Shown here: positions 1 through 6,687 of the stretch, piece after piece
Position numbering within the stretch: position 1 is the first letter of the stretch
How the letters are laid out: every line of letters begins with the position of its first letter
Assembly (NCBI GenBank): GCA_934476545.1
Contig: CAKSOB010000004.1
Location: 1 to 37,261, forward strand
Origin: an uncultured Eubacteriales bacterium
Lineage (GTDB): Bacteria > Bacillota > Clostridia > Oscillospirales > Acutalibacteraceae
Length of the DNA: 37,261 nt
Direction: 5' to 3'
Program-made: the position numbers and the translations under genes
The notes under the pieces: generated by a model
Database searches by the model: none
What the model saw: the letters and a program-made list of their open reading frames with translations, nothing else
Told to the model about the DNA's origin: nothing

Positions 1-2545
1 ATTATTTCGCTTGGTACAGTCCTTTACGACCCATTTGGAGGAAATCAAGCGGAAAAAGCGCACCGCAGATTTCAGCGATTTGGAGCGGTGGGCGCTGCAA
101 TTACTCTATGAAGAACAGGACGGGGAGTACGTCACCACACCGGAGGCGGAGCTGATTCGGCAGCGGTTTGATGAAATTATCGTGGACGAATATCAGGATA
201 CCAACGAAGCTCAAGATCGTATTTTTCGGGCGGTTTCCAAGAATGAGGAAAACCTTTTTTTGGTGGGCGATGTAAAGCAGAGCATTTATGGATTCCGACA
301 AGCCATGCCCCAACTGTTTTTGGGCAGACGAGAAGCCTACGAGGCTTACTGCCGAGGAGAGGAAGCCTATCCCGCCAAGATTATTCTGGATCGGAACTTC
401 CGTTCTCGACAAACGGTGACGGATACGGTGAACTATCTGTTCCGTCAGTTGATGACCAAGGATTCGGCAGACGTAGACTATGAGGGCGGCGAGGAGTTGG
501 TTGCCGGTGCGGTGTATCCGGAACAAAAGGGCGCCGAAACGGAATTGGTGATTCTTCGTGGGGACAGCGTGCAGGATGAAACACTGGACGAGGACATGGC
601 GGTGTTGGAAGCCAGAGAGATTGCCGGGCAAATTCATCGGATGATGGGGGAAGGCTTTCTCGTTACGGAGAAGGGCCTGCAGCGCCCGGCTGCCTTTGGC
701 GATTTCACCATTTTGCTCCGCAGCGCCAACAACCACATGGCAAAGTATGTGCAGGAGCTGCAGCAAAACGGCATTCCTGCCAAAGCCGGACGACAGCCGG
801 GATTTTTCCGCACGGGCGAAGTGGCGGTGATGGTTTCTCTGCTGCGCATCATCAGCAATCCCATGCAGGATATTCCCTTAGCTTCGGTGCTGATGAGCCC
901 TCTCTATGGCTTTGCTCCCGATGACATGACGAAGCTGCGTCTTTGTGACAAGGACAGTTCTCTTTATCTTGCATTGCGGAAAAGCGCCGAGCAGGGCATG
1001 ACACTGAGCCAAAAGGTGTTGCGGGACTTGGAAGCCTACCGCACCGTCAGCGCCACTATGACTGCCGACCGCATGCTACGGTATCTCTATGAAACCACCG
1101 GCTTCTGCGATTTAGTCCAATCCATGGAGGGGGGGCAGCGGCGGCTCTCCAACCTGCATTTGCTCTTAGACTATGCCCGCCAGTACGAAGCTGCAGGCTA
1201 TCACGGTATTTCCGGCTTTGTACGGTTTATTGACCGCTTGGAAAAAGAAAAGGGCGAGCTGCCTGCCGCCGAGTCTATGGAGGACGGCGACAATGCGGTG
1301 ACGGTTATGAGTATTCACAACTCCAAGGGGTTGGAATTTCCCGTTTGCTTTTTGGCAGGGTGCAGCCGACGGTTCCATAAATTGCAGGAGGAAGCCTTGA
1401 TTCACCCCAAGTATGGCTTGGGAGTCAAACTGCGGATGGAAGGCACTCTCTGCAAATACACCACCATGATGCGGGAAGCTATTTCCATTGCCTTAAGCAA
1501 AGAGGATATGGCAGAGGAGCTGCGAGTCTTTTATGTGGCGCTGACCAGAGCAAAGGAAAAGCTGATTCTGGTGACCACCGAGAAGAAATTGTCCGACCGC
1601 CTCAGCAGCTTGGCGGCAGGACTGGGGGAGGAAGAACGATTGGACAGCTATGTGGTTGCCAACGCCAACTCCTTCTCCGACTGGATTTTGACCTGTATGC
1701 TGCGCCACCCGGACGGACAAGCCTTGCGAGAGCTTTCCGGTGTGGATGTACCGGTGCTGCGGGGCGAATCTATTCCAACCATGACCGTGCGGTTTGCCTT
1801 GCCGCAGCCACCTTGGGAGCAGGAAGCGGAGGAACAAGCGGGACCGCCTCAACCGGATTTGGAATTGGCAGAGCGGCTGCGCCGTCAGATTACCTTTGTG
1901 TATCCTTATGAAGCGTTGGAGACGCTGCCTGCCAAGGTGACGGCTTCTGCGCTGGCGGAGGAGCAGTCTGCCAAAGACCGCCCGATGCCAACTACGCTGC
2001 GCCGCCCGTCCTTCTTATATGAAAAGGGACTGACCCCGGCGGAGCGAGGCACTGCTACCCATGCGTTCTTGCAGTTCTGCGATTTTTCTGCGGCAAAGGA
2101 ACATCTCTCGGAAGAAAAAGAACGACTGGTACAGCAGGGCTTTCTTTCGGCGGAGCAGGGCAAGGCTGTGGACGAGCAGCGTGCCGCCGCTTTCCTGAAC
2201 AGCGACCTTTGCCGTCGGATGACGGCTTCGCCCAACTGCTGCCGAGAGTATCGCTTTACGGCGGAGATTCCGGCGTATCTGGTAGAGGAGTCCTTGAAAG
2301 CATCCTTCCCGGAGCAAACGGTGGTGCTGCAAGGTGCCGTAGACTGTGTGTTTGAGGAGGACGGCGCACTGGTTCTGGTGGACTACAAAACCGACTATGT
2401 TCCGGAGAAAGCCGCCCTGTGGCAGCGCTATGAAAGACAGCTTTCCCTCTATGCCATGGCAATGGAGCAGTGCTTCGGTCTGCCGGTGAAGGAGCGGTTA
2501 CTGTATGCCTTTTCCATTAGTGATACGGTGACGGAATCGGATTGA
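1..2545 (+). CDS. addA: ATP-dependent helicase/nuclease subunit A (AddA), 5' truncated by the window
   Basis: This is the helicase-nuclease subunit of AddAB, the Gram-positive counterpart of RecBCD, which resects double-strand breaks for RecA loading. The reading frame is open to the left edge, so the N-terminus with the Walker A motif lies outside; about 848 of the usual roughly 1,200 residues are present. Visible UvrD-type helicase motifs in order are DEYQDTN (motif II, near base 185), LVGDVKQSIYGFR (III), LDRNFRSRQTV (IV), VMSIHNSKGLEFPV (V) and VFYVALTRAKEKL (VI). The C-terminal RecB-like nuclease domain shows RGTATHAFLQF and then GAVDCV...LVDYKTD near base 2381, the PD-(D/E)XK core, followed by RQLSLYAMAM. 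The first start-like codon visible (TTG at 11) has no SD and falls inside the conserved helicase region, so it is not the true start. addB would be expected just upstream. There is no clear strong terminator after the stop. Confidence 0.97.
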   Translation, partial: LFRLVQSFTTHLEEIKRKKRTADFSDLERWALQLLYEEQDGEYVTTPEAELIRQRFDEIIVDEYQDTNEAQDRIFRAVSKNEENLFLVGDVKQSIYGFRQAMPQLFLGRREAYEAYCRGEEAYPAKIILDRNFRSRQTVTDTVNYLFRQLMTKDSADVDYEGGEELVAGAVYPEQKGAETELVILRGDSVQDETLDEDMAVLEAREIAGQIHRMMGEGFLVTEKGLQRPAAFGDFTILLRSANNHMAKYVQELQQNGIPAKAGRQPGFFRTGEVAVMVSLLRIISNPMQDIPLASVLMSPLYGFAPDDMTKLRLCDKDSSLYLALRKSAEQGMTLSQKVLRDLEAYRTVSATMTADRMLRYLYETTGFCDLVQSMEGGQRRLSNLHLLLDYARQYEAAGYHGISGFVRFIDRLEKEKGELPAAESMEDGDNAVTVMSIHNSKGLEFPVCFLAGCSRRFHKLQEEALIHPKYGLGVKLRMEGTLCKYTTMMREAISIALSKEDMAEELRVFYVALTRAKEKLILVTTEKKLSDRLSSLAAGLGEEERLDSYVVANANSFSDWILTCMLRHPDGQALRELSGVDVPVLRGESIPTMTVRFALPQPPWEQEAEEQAGPPQPDLELAERLRRQITFVYPYEALETLPAKVTASALAEEQSAKDRPMPTTLRRPSFLYEKGLTPAERGTATHAFLQFCDFSAAKEHLSEEKERLVQQGFLSAEQGKAVDEQRAAAFLNSDLCRRMTASPNCCREYRFTAEIPAYLVEESLKASFPEQTVVLQGAVDCVFEEDGALVLVDYKTDYVPEKAALWQRYERQLSLYAMAMEQCFGLPVKERLLYAFSISDTVTESD

Positions 2546-2609
2546 TTGGTTTTTGACAAAATGCAGCTTCGCTGTTGAAAAATCGTCAAAACTTTTCAAA
2601 GAAACACCC

Positions 2610-2638
2610 TTGACAAGGGGTGGATTTCATGCTATAAT
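2610..2638 (+). promoter_or_regulatory. Sigma-A promoter of the infC-rpmI-rplT operon
   Basis: A perfect consensus -35 TTGACA (2610-2615) and a perfect -10 TATAAT (2633-2638) are separated by 17 bases. Transcription would start near 2645, just ahead of the structured leader. The -35 box is the centre of a near-perfect dyad, CCCTTGACAAGGG (2607-2619). Confidence 0.9.
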
Positions 2639-2644
2639 CTCCTA

Positions 2645-2800
2645 GTAAACAAAGCAGAGTGTATTCGCTCTCACCTGTGGGGTTCCGTCCGACACGGGTC
2701 AATCTGAACGGAGAATGGCTGAATTTCGGCGATTCTATTTTGTTTTGTATTGAGCACGGGCGGGGAACTGCCCGTGTTTTTTGTTATAGTGAGGCAACAC
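2645..2800 (+). promoter_or_regulatory. L20-type autoregulatory leader with attenuator terminator
   Basis: The 170-base leader of infC contains an upstream hairpin, ACCTGTG (2673-2679) with CACGGGT (2693-2699), and a downstream intrinsic terminator, CACGGGC (2755-2761) with GCCCGTG (2770-2776), followed by TTTTTTGTT. The loop of the first hairpin carries GTTCCGTCCG (2682-2691), which can pair with GGAAC (2764-2768) and CGGGC (2757-2761) of the terminator. Pairing there would break the terminator. In Firmicutes, ribosomal protein L20 is known to repress this operon through such a leader (the L20_leader family). Assignment to that family is by position, layout and gene order; I could not run a covariance model. 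Confidence 0.78.
2755..2785 (+). terminator. Attenuator terminator inside the infC leader
   Basis: A seven-pair GC-rich stem (2755-2761 with 2770-2776), an eight-base loop and a T run from 2777 lie between the promoter and the infC ribosome binding site. It is therefore a premature, regulated terminator rather than the end of an upstream gene. Confidence 0.85.
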
Positions 2801-2818
2801 GATTTGGAGGTGCTTAAC

Positions 2819-3340
2819 ATCAGCAGCAAGGAATTGCAGATCAACGAGGAAATCCGTGATAAGGAAGTCCGCGTGATTGATTCTAACGGTGAACAGCTCG
2901 GCATTATGAAATTGGAGGAGGCGCTGGACAGAGCCGCCGCCAGTAATCTTGACCTTGTAAAGATTGCGCCTCAGGCACAACCGCCTGTGTGCAAGATTAT
3001 CGACTATGGCAAGTTCCGATTCGAGCAGGCCAAACGAGAAAAAGAGGCCAAAAAAAATCAGCGGGTTGTAGATATTAAGGAGATTCGTCTTTCTCTCAAT
3101 ATTGATACCCACGACTTTAACACCAAGGCCGGTCATGCCGCCCGCTTCCTGAAAGACGGGGATAAGGTAAAGGTTTCCATCCGCTTCCGTGGACGGGAAA
3201 TGGGACACCCGGAGCTGGGCTACGAGATTATGCAAAAGTTTGCAGACCAGCTGGGCGACATTGCCAATGTGGAAAAGAAAGCAAAGCTGGAAGGCAGAAA
3301 TATGCTCATGTTCCTTGCAGCAAAGCCACAGGGTAAGTAA
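2819..3340 (+). CDS. infC: Translation initiation factor IF-3, predicted AUC start
   Basis: IF-3 binds the 30S subunit, keeps subunits apart and proofreads the start codon and initiator tRNA. The 173-residue product has the N-terminal domain (LQINEEIRDKEVRVID, QLGI) and linker (YGKFRFEQAKREKEAKKNQ), then the C-terminal domain (EIRLSLNIDTHDFNTKA, FLKDGDKVKVSIRFRGREM). I place the start at ATC 2819: a GGAGG sits at 2806-2810 with an eight-base gap, and the residues after it match the usual IF-3 N-terminus (SSKELQINE). No ATG, GTG or TTG in this frame is well placed. The alternative start at 2750 lies inside the attenuator hairpin and would add an unrelated 23-residue leader. A non-canonical AUU/AUC start is the known basis of IF-3 autoregulation in other bacteria, because IF-3 rejects such starts. 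First gene of infC-rpmI-rplT. Confidence 0.95.
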   Translation: MSSKELQINEEIRDKEVRVIDSNGEQLGIMKLEEALDRAAASNLDLVKIAPQAQPPVCKIIDYGKFRFEQAKREKEAKKNQRVVDIKEIRLSLNIDTHDFNTKAGHAARFLKDGDKVKVSIRFRGREMGHPELGYEIMQKFADQLGDIANVEKKAKLEGRNMLMFLAAKPQGK

Positions 3341-3354
3341 GTTGCATATTATTT

Positions 3355-3371
3355 AAAAAGCACAGCTTTTT
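3355..3371 (+). other. Small A/U-rich hairpin between infC and rpmI
   Basis: AAAAAGC (3355-3361) pairs with GCTTTTT (3365-3371) across a three-base loop, 14 bases after the infC stop. It resembles a weak internal terminator or an mRNA processing site that could lower rpmI expression relative to infC. Function is inferred only. Confidence 0.4.
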
Positions 3372-3428
3372 GACAATATGAATTGTATTTAGACACCATT
3401 GATTTGGAAAAATAAGGAGGACAAAATC

Positions 3429-3626
3429 ATGCCTAAGATTAAGACGCATTCTGGTGCAAAAAAGCGCTTTAAGATTTCTAAAAACGGAAAGGTGATTCGT
3501 GCACACGCTAACAAATCCCACATCCTGAACAAGAAGACCACAAAGCGTAAGAGAGGTCTGAGACAAACCGTTGCCGCTGACAAGACCAATGTAGCAGCAG
3601 TTAAGAGAATGATTCCTTACAAATAA
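3429..3626 (+). CDS. rpmI: 50S ribosomal protein bL35
   Basis: This is a 65-residue, very basic protein of the large ribosomal subunit. The sequence MPKIKTHSGAKKRFK, then NKSHILNKKTTKRKRGLR and an end at RMIPYK, is typical of bL35 and has the family's normal length. The ATG at 3429 is chosen because AAGGAGG lies at 3414-3420 with an eight-base gap; upstream in-frame codons add a non-conserved extension. It is the second gene of the L20 operon, 88 bases after infC. Confidence 0.98.
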   Translation: MPKIKTHSGAKKRFKISKNGKVIRAHANKSHILNKKTTKRKRGLRQTVAADKTNVAAVKRMIPYK

Positions 3627-3679
3627 TCGTCGATTGTTTGTAAGTATTATTTAGAACGAGATTTTTAAAGAGTAAAAGA

Positions 3680-3730
3680 GGCGGTTTTTGTGACAGAAAA
3701 TCGGCAGGTTCGGTTTGCGCAAAAACAGCC
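3680..3730 (+). promoter_or_regulatory. Long-range hairpin in the rpmI-rplT gap
   Basis: GGC and GTTTTTGTG (3680-3692) pair with CGCAAAAAC and GCC (3718-3730), giving about 12 pairs with one mismatch and one wobble. The structure ends ten bases before the rplT SD (GGAGG, 3740-3744). It has no T run, so it is not a terminator. It may tune rplT translation or processing, but nothing more can be shown from sequence. Confidence 0.45.
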
Positions 3731-3753
3731 CATAACTATGGAGGGAATTATAA

Positions 3754-4113
3754 ATGGCTCGTATTAAAGGCGCGTTGATGACACGCAAGAGAAGAAAGAA
3801 GACATTGAAGCTGGCCAAGGGCTACTGGGGTTCCAAGAGCAGACACTTTAAGATGGCGAAGCAGGCTGTTATGAAGTCCGGCAACTATGCTTACATCGGC
3901 AGAAAGCACAAGAAGAGAGATTTCAGAAGACTGTGGATCACCCGTATCTCCGCCGCTGCAAAGCTGAACGGCATGAACTACTCCACACTGATGAACGGTC
4001 TGAAGAAGGCTGGCGTTACCCTGAACCGCAAGATGCTCTCCGAGATCGCAATTTCCGATCCTGCAGCATTTACACAGCTGGCTGAAACCGCTAAGAACGC
4101 GCTGGCAAAATAA
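3754..4113 (+). CDS. rplT: 50S ribosomal protein bL20
   Basis: A 119-residue basic protein, normal for bL20, which is required for early 50S assembly and acts as the autorepressor of this operon in Firmicutes. It opens MARIKGALMTRKRRKK and carries the conserved KGYWGSKSRHFKMAKQAVMK and FRRLWITRISAAAKLNGMNYS segments, then the globular C-terminal part with LNRKMLSEIA. The start ATG has GGAGG ten bases upstream. It is the last gene of the operon, 127 bases after rpmI, and is followed directly by a stable terminator. Confidence 0.98.
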   Translation: MARIKGALMTRKRRKKTLKLAKGYWGSKSRHFKMAKQAVMKSGNYAYIGRKHKKRDFRRLWITRISAAAKLNGMNYSTLMNGLKKAGVTLNRKMLSEIAISDPAAFTQLAETAKNALAK

Positions 4114-4123
4114 ATCGTTTTTC

Positions 4124-4158
4124 AAGTTGCGTCCGGATACCCTCCGGGCGCAACTTTT
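4124..4158 (+). terminator. Terminator of the infC-rpmI-rplT operon
   Basis: A 14-pair stem with one T-G wobble (4124-4137 with 4143-4156) closes a five-base loop, TACCC. The T run is short (TTTT, two of them in the stem), so termination may be incomplete and could allow read-through into the methyltransferase gene 36 bases further on. Confidence 0.75.
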
Positions 4159-4194
4159 GGTTATAGGCATTTTCTGCAATTAAGGAGGGAGTTT

Positions 4195-4998
4195 ATGGAA
4201 CGGATTACCAGCCGCCAAAATGAGCGGGTAAAACGCCAAGCCAAGCTGCTGCGCTCTGCCGGGGAACGACGGGAAACCGGTACCTTTCTTTGTGAGGGGG
4301 CAAGGCTTTGTCGGGATGCGGTGCAAAGTGGCATTTTCATTACGGATTTTTATGTGACAGAATCGGCATTGGCAAAATACAGCGACTACTGCAAAGAAAT
4401 CGAAGCGGCGGCGGAGCGGAGTTTTCTCATCAGCGACCATGTAGCGCCGTTGCTGTCGGATACAAAGAATCCTCAGGGTGTGTTCTGCGTTTGTCGTCTG
4501 CCGGAGCAAACGGTTACCTTGTCAAACCTTGAAAAAACCGGCAGCTACTTGGCGCTGGAGCAACTGCAAGATCCTTCCAATTTAGGCACCGTCCTGCGTA
4601 CCGGAGAAGCCTTGGGCATTGCGGGCGTGGTGCTTTGCGGCGATTGCTGCGACCCTTTTAGCCCCAAGGCGCTGCGTGGCTCCATGGGGGCGGTGTTCCG
4701 CCTGCCGGTTTATAGTTGCAGCGATGCCCCTTTCGCCATGGAACAGCTGAAAGCAGCGGGTTTTTGTACCTATGCCGCTGTGGTGGATGCTTCGGCTCGT
4801 CTTGTGACTACGGTGGATTTCACTAAGCCGTCGGTTATGCTCATCGGCAATGAGGGCAACGGCTTAACGGAAGCAGCGGTAAAAGCCTGTGATTGTCCCA
4901 TTACCATCCCCATGGCAGGACGAGCGGAGTCTTTGAATGCTTCGGCGGCATCCTCCATTTTGCTTTGGGAAATGATGCGAACCAAAGGGGGGATCTAA
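4195..4998 (+). CDS. TrmH/SpoU-family RNA 2'-O-methyltransferase
   Basis: This enzyme transfers methyl from S-adenosylmethionine to a ribose 2'-OH in rRNA or tRNA. The 267-residue protein has the N-terminal substrate-binding domain (residues 1-105, starting ITSRQNERVK) and then the knotted SPOUT fold with all three signature motifs: QDPSNLGTVLRTGEALG (125-141), LIGNEGNGL (216-224) and ITIPMAGRAESLNASAASSI (236-255). The SD AAGGAGGG precedes the ATG. The usual RNA target of this subfamily cannot be read from sequence; the closest named relatives are RlmB and YsgA. The next gene, dprA, begins at the base after this stop codon, so the two are probably co-translated. Confidence 0.93.
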   Translation: MERITSRQNERVKRQAKLLRSAGERRETGTFLCEGARLCRDAVQSGIFITDFYVTESALAKYSDYCKEIEAAAERSFLISDHVAPLLSDTKNPQGVFCVCRLPEQTVTLSNLEKTGSYLALEQLQDPSNLGTVLRTGEALGIAGVVLCGDCCDPFSPKALRGSMGAVFRLPVYSCSDAPFAMEQLKAAGFCTYAAVVDASARLVTTVDFTKPSVMLIGNEGNGLTEAAVKACDCPITIPMAGRAESLNASAASSILLWEMMRTKGGI

Positions 4999-6543
4999 AT
5001 GGATACCAGACCCTACTGGGTGTGGCTGCAAGCGTGTCTTGGAGCTGCCAACGGAAAGGTTCGGCAACTTTTAGAAACCTATGTGTCGGTGGTGCAGTTC
5101 TACGAAATGGGCGTGAGCGAATGGAGAACATCACACCTGTTTACCAAAGGGGAATTGGAGAAATTTCAGTCTTATTCCTTGGAGCAGGCGGCGCAGCGAG
5201 TGGTGGAGCATGAGTCCGGCGGCATTGCGGTGGTTACGCCCGATATGGCGGCATACCCGGAAAAGCTGCGCCAGATTTACGACTATCCGGCGGTGCTGTA
5301 TGTGAAAGGAAATTTGCCCAATTTGCAGGAGCGGCTGTCGGTAGCGGTGGTGGGAACTCGCCATGCAACCCACTTGGGTTTGGAAACCGCACGAACCATC
5401 AGCGGAGATTTGGCAAAGGCCGGCGCAGTTGTCGTTAGCGGCGGTGCAATGGGTGTGGATACCGCCGCCCATTGTGGCGTGTTGGAGCAAAATGGCGTGA
5501 CCCTCTGCGTTTTGGGGTGCGGCATCGGCTACCCCTATTTGGTAGAGAACGAGAAAATGCGTCGGAAAATTACGGAGAAAGGCGCTTTGCTTTCCGAGTA
5601 TCCGGTGCAGACGCCGCCTAACCGGTGGCAATTTCCCCAACGGAATCGGATTATCTCCGGTTTGTGCGACGGTACCTTGGTGGTAGAGGGCGGCGCTTCC
5701 AGCGGCTCTTTGATTACGGCACGAGATGCAGCAGAGCAAAATCGAGAGGTGTTTGCGGTGCCGGGCAACGTGACCCGTACGTCCTGCGAGGGAACGAATA
5801 ATCTCATTAAAAGCGGCGCAAAGCTGACTACCGGCGCGTTGGATATTTTGGAGGAATACTTCTTGAAGTATCCTTATTTATATCAAGTGGCGCCGTCGTC
5901 GGTGAGAAACCGCCCTGCGGAAAAGCAGCGATTCTCTAAGCAGCCGGAAGTACCTGCCCCACAGCCAACCGCCTCGGCGGTGCAGTCCTCGGGAATCATC
6001 GAGGGAGCATGGACGGTGGAACGGCTGACGAATTTGCTGGACCGCTTGGCGGAGCAAACCAGAACGGGCAGACGGTTGGTTTCTTGGGAGGAATTCCCGC
6101 CGGAATCGGTGATTCGCAAAGCTCCAAAGCTGCCCAGAAGCTACGATTTTCGGGCGCTGTATCAGGAGCGTATGGAGAATATGACCCCGGAGGAGCGGCA
6201 AGAAGCCATTCGGCGGGATGTGCTGAATCTCCCGCTGGTTTGGGCAGAGGAAGAGCTGCCGAAGCCTTCTCCGATACCGGAAGTGCAGAAGCCTTCCGAA
6301 AAAGTGGTTCGGGAAGAACCGACGGCAGAACCATCGACTTTGCCGGAGGGGGATTGCTCCGACCTTTCGCCCGAGGCGGCAAGAGTGTTTTCCGCACTGG
6401 AAGCGGAGCCGCAGCACCTCTCTGTTTTGTGCGAGCGCACAGGGCTTTCCTGCGACGTGCTGTTGGTTGCCGTCACCGAATTGGAATTGACCGACCGAAT
6501 CGCCTCCTATTCCGGTGGTCGGTACGGATTGCCCAATGTATGA
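4999..6543 (+). CDS. dprA: DNA-processing protein DprA with long linker and C-terminal winged helix
   Basis: DprA (Smf) protects incoming single-stranded DNA and loads RecA during transformation. The Rossmann-like core is intact: VAVVGTRHAT (about 115-124), SGGAMGVDTAAH (147-158), VLGCGIGYPY, FPQRNRIISGL (212-222), GSLITARDAAEQ and VFAVPGNV. At 514 residues it is clearly longer than the usual 280-370. The excess is a low-conservation linker rich in Pro, Glu and Arg (about 295-445), followed by a DprA-type winged-helix domain (about 450-514, ending YSGGRYGLPNV). The ATG abuts the stop of the methyltransferase gene. dprA followed by topA and trmFO is the classical Firmicutes order. Confidence 0.96.
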   Translation: MDTRPYWVWLQACLGAANGKVRQLLETYVSVVQFYEMGVSEWRTSHLFTKGELEKFQSYSLEQAAQRVVEHESGGIAVVTPDMAAYPEKLRQIYDYPAVLYVKGNLPNLQERLSVAVVGTRHATHLGLETARTISGDLAKAGAVVVSGGAMGVDTAAHCGVLEQNGVTLCVLGCGIGYPYLVENEKMRRKITEKGALLSEYPVQTPPNRWQFPQRNRIISGLCDGTLVVEGGASSGSLITARDAAEQNREVFAVPGNVTRTSCEGTNNLIKSGAKLTTGALDILEEYFLKYPYLYQVAPSSVRNRPAEKQRFSKQPEVPAPQPTASAVQSSGIIEGAWTVERLTNLLDRLAEQTRTGRRLVSWEEFPPESVIRKAPKLPRSYDFRALYQERMENMTPEERQEAIRRDVLNLPLVWAEEELPKPSPIPEVQKPSEKVVREEPTAEPSTLPEGDCSDLSPEAARVFSALEAEPQHLSVLCERTGLSCDVLLVAVTELELTDRIASYSGGRYGLPNV

Positions 6544-6587
6544 CGGGAATTCTCGTGAAAATTCAAGGAAAATTCAAACAAATTGTT

Positions 6588-6616
6588 TTGTAATACAGAT
6601 TGTTTTGCTGTATAAT
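6588..6616 (+). promoter_or_regulatory. Probable promoter of topA-trmFO
   Basis: A -35 TTGTAA (6588-6593) and a perfect -10 TATAAT (6611-6616) are 17 bases apart in the 144-base gap after dprA. A small hairpin, CACGGC (6647-6652) with GCCGTG (6658-6663), would lie in the 5' leader, 24 bases ahead of the topA start. Confidence 0.75.
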
Positions 6617-6687
6617 AATTAGAATAAGCGTAATGTTAAAAAAGAACACGGCGCAGCGCCGTGAGGAAGAATAAAGGTGGTGCGGTA

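Noticed and set aside
2750..2818. Upstream in-frame start for infC
   Set aside because: It begins inside the attenuator hairpin, lacks an SD, and adds residues not found in IF-3.
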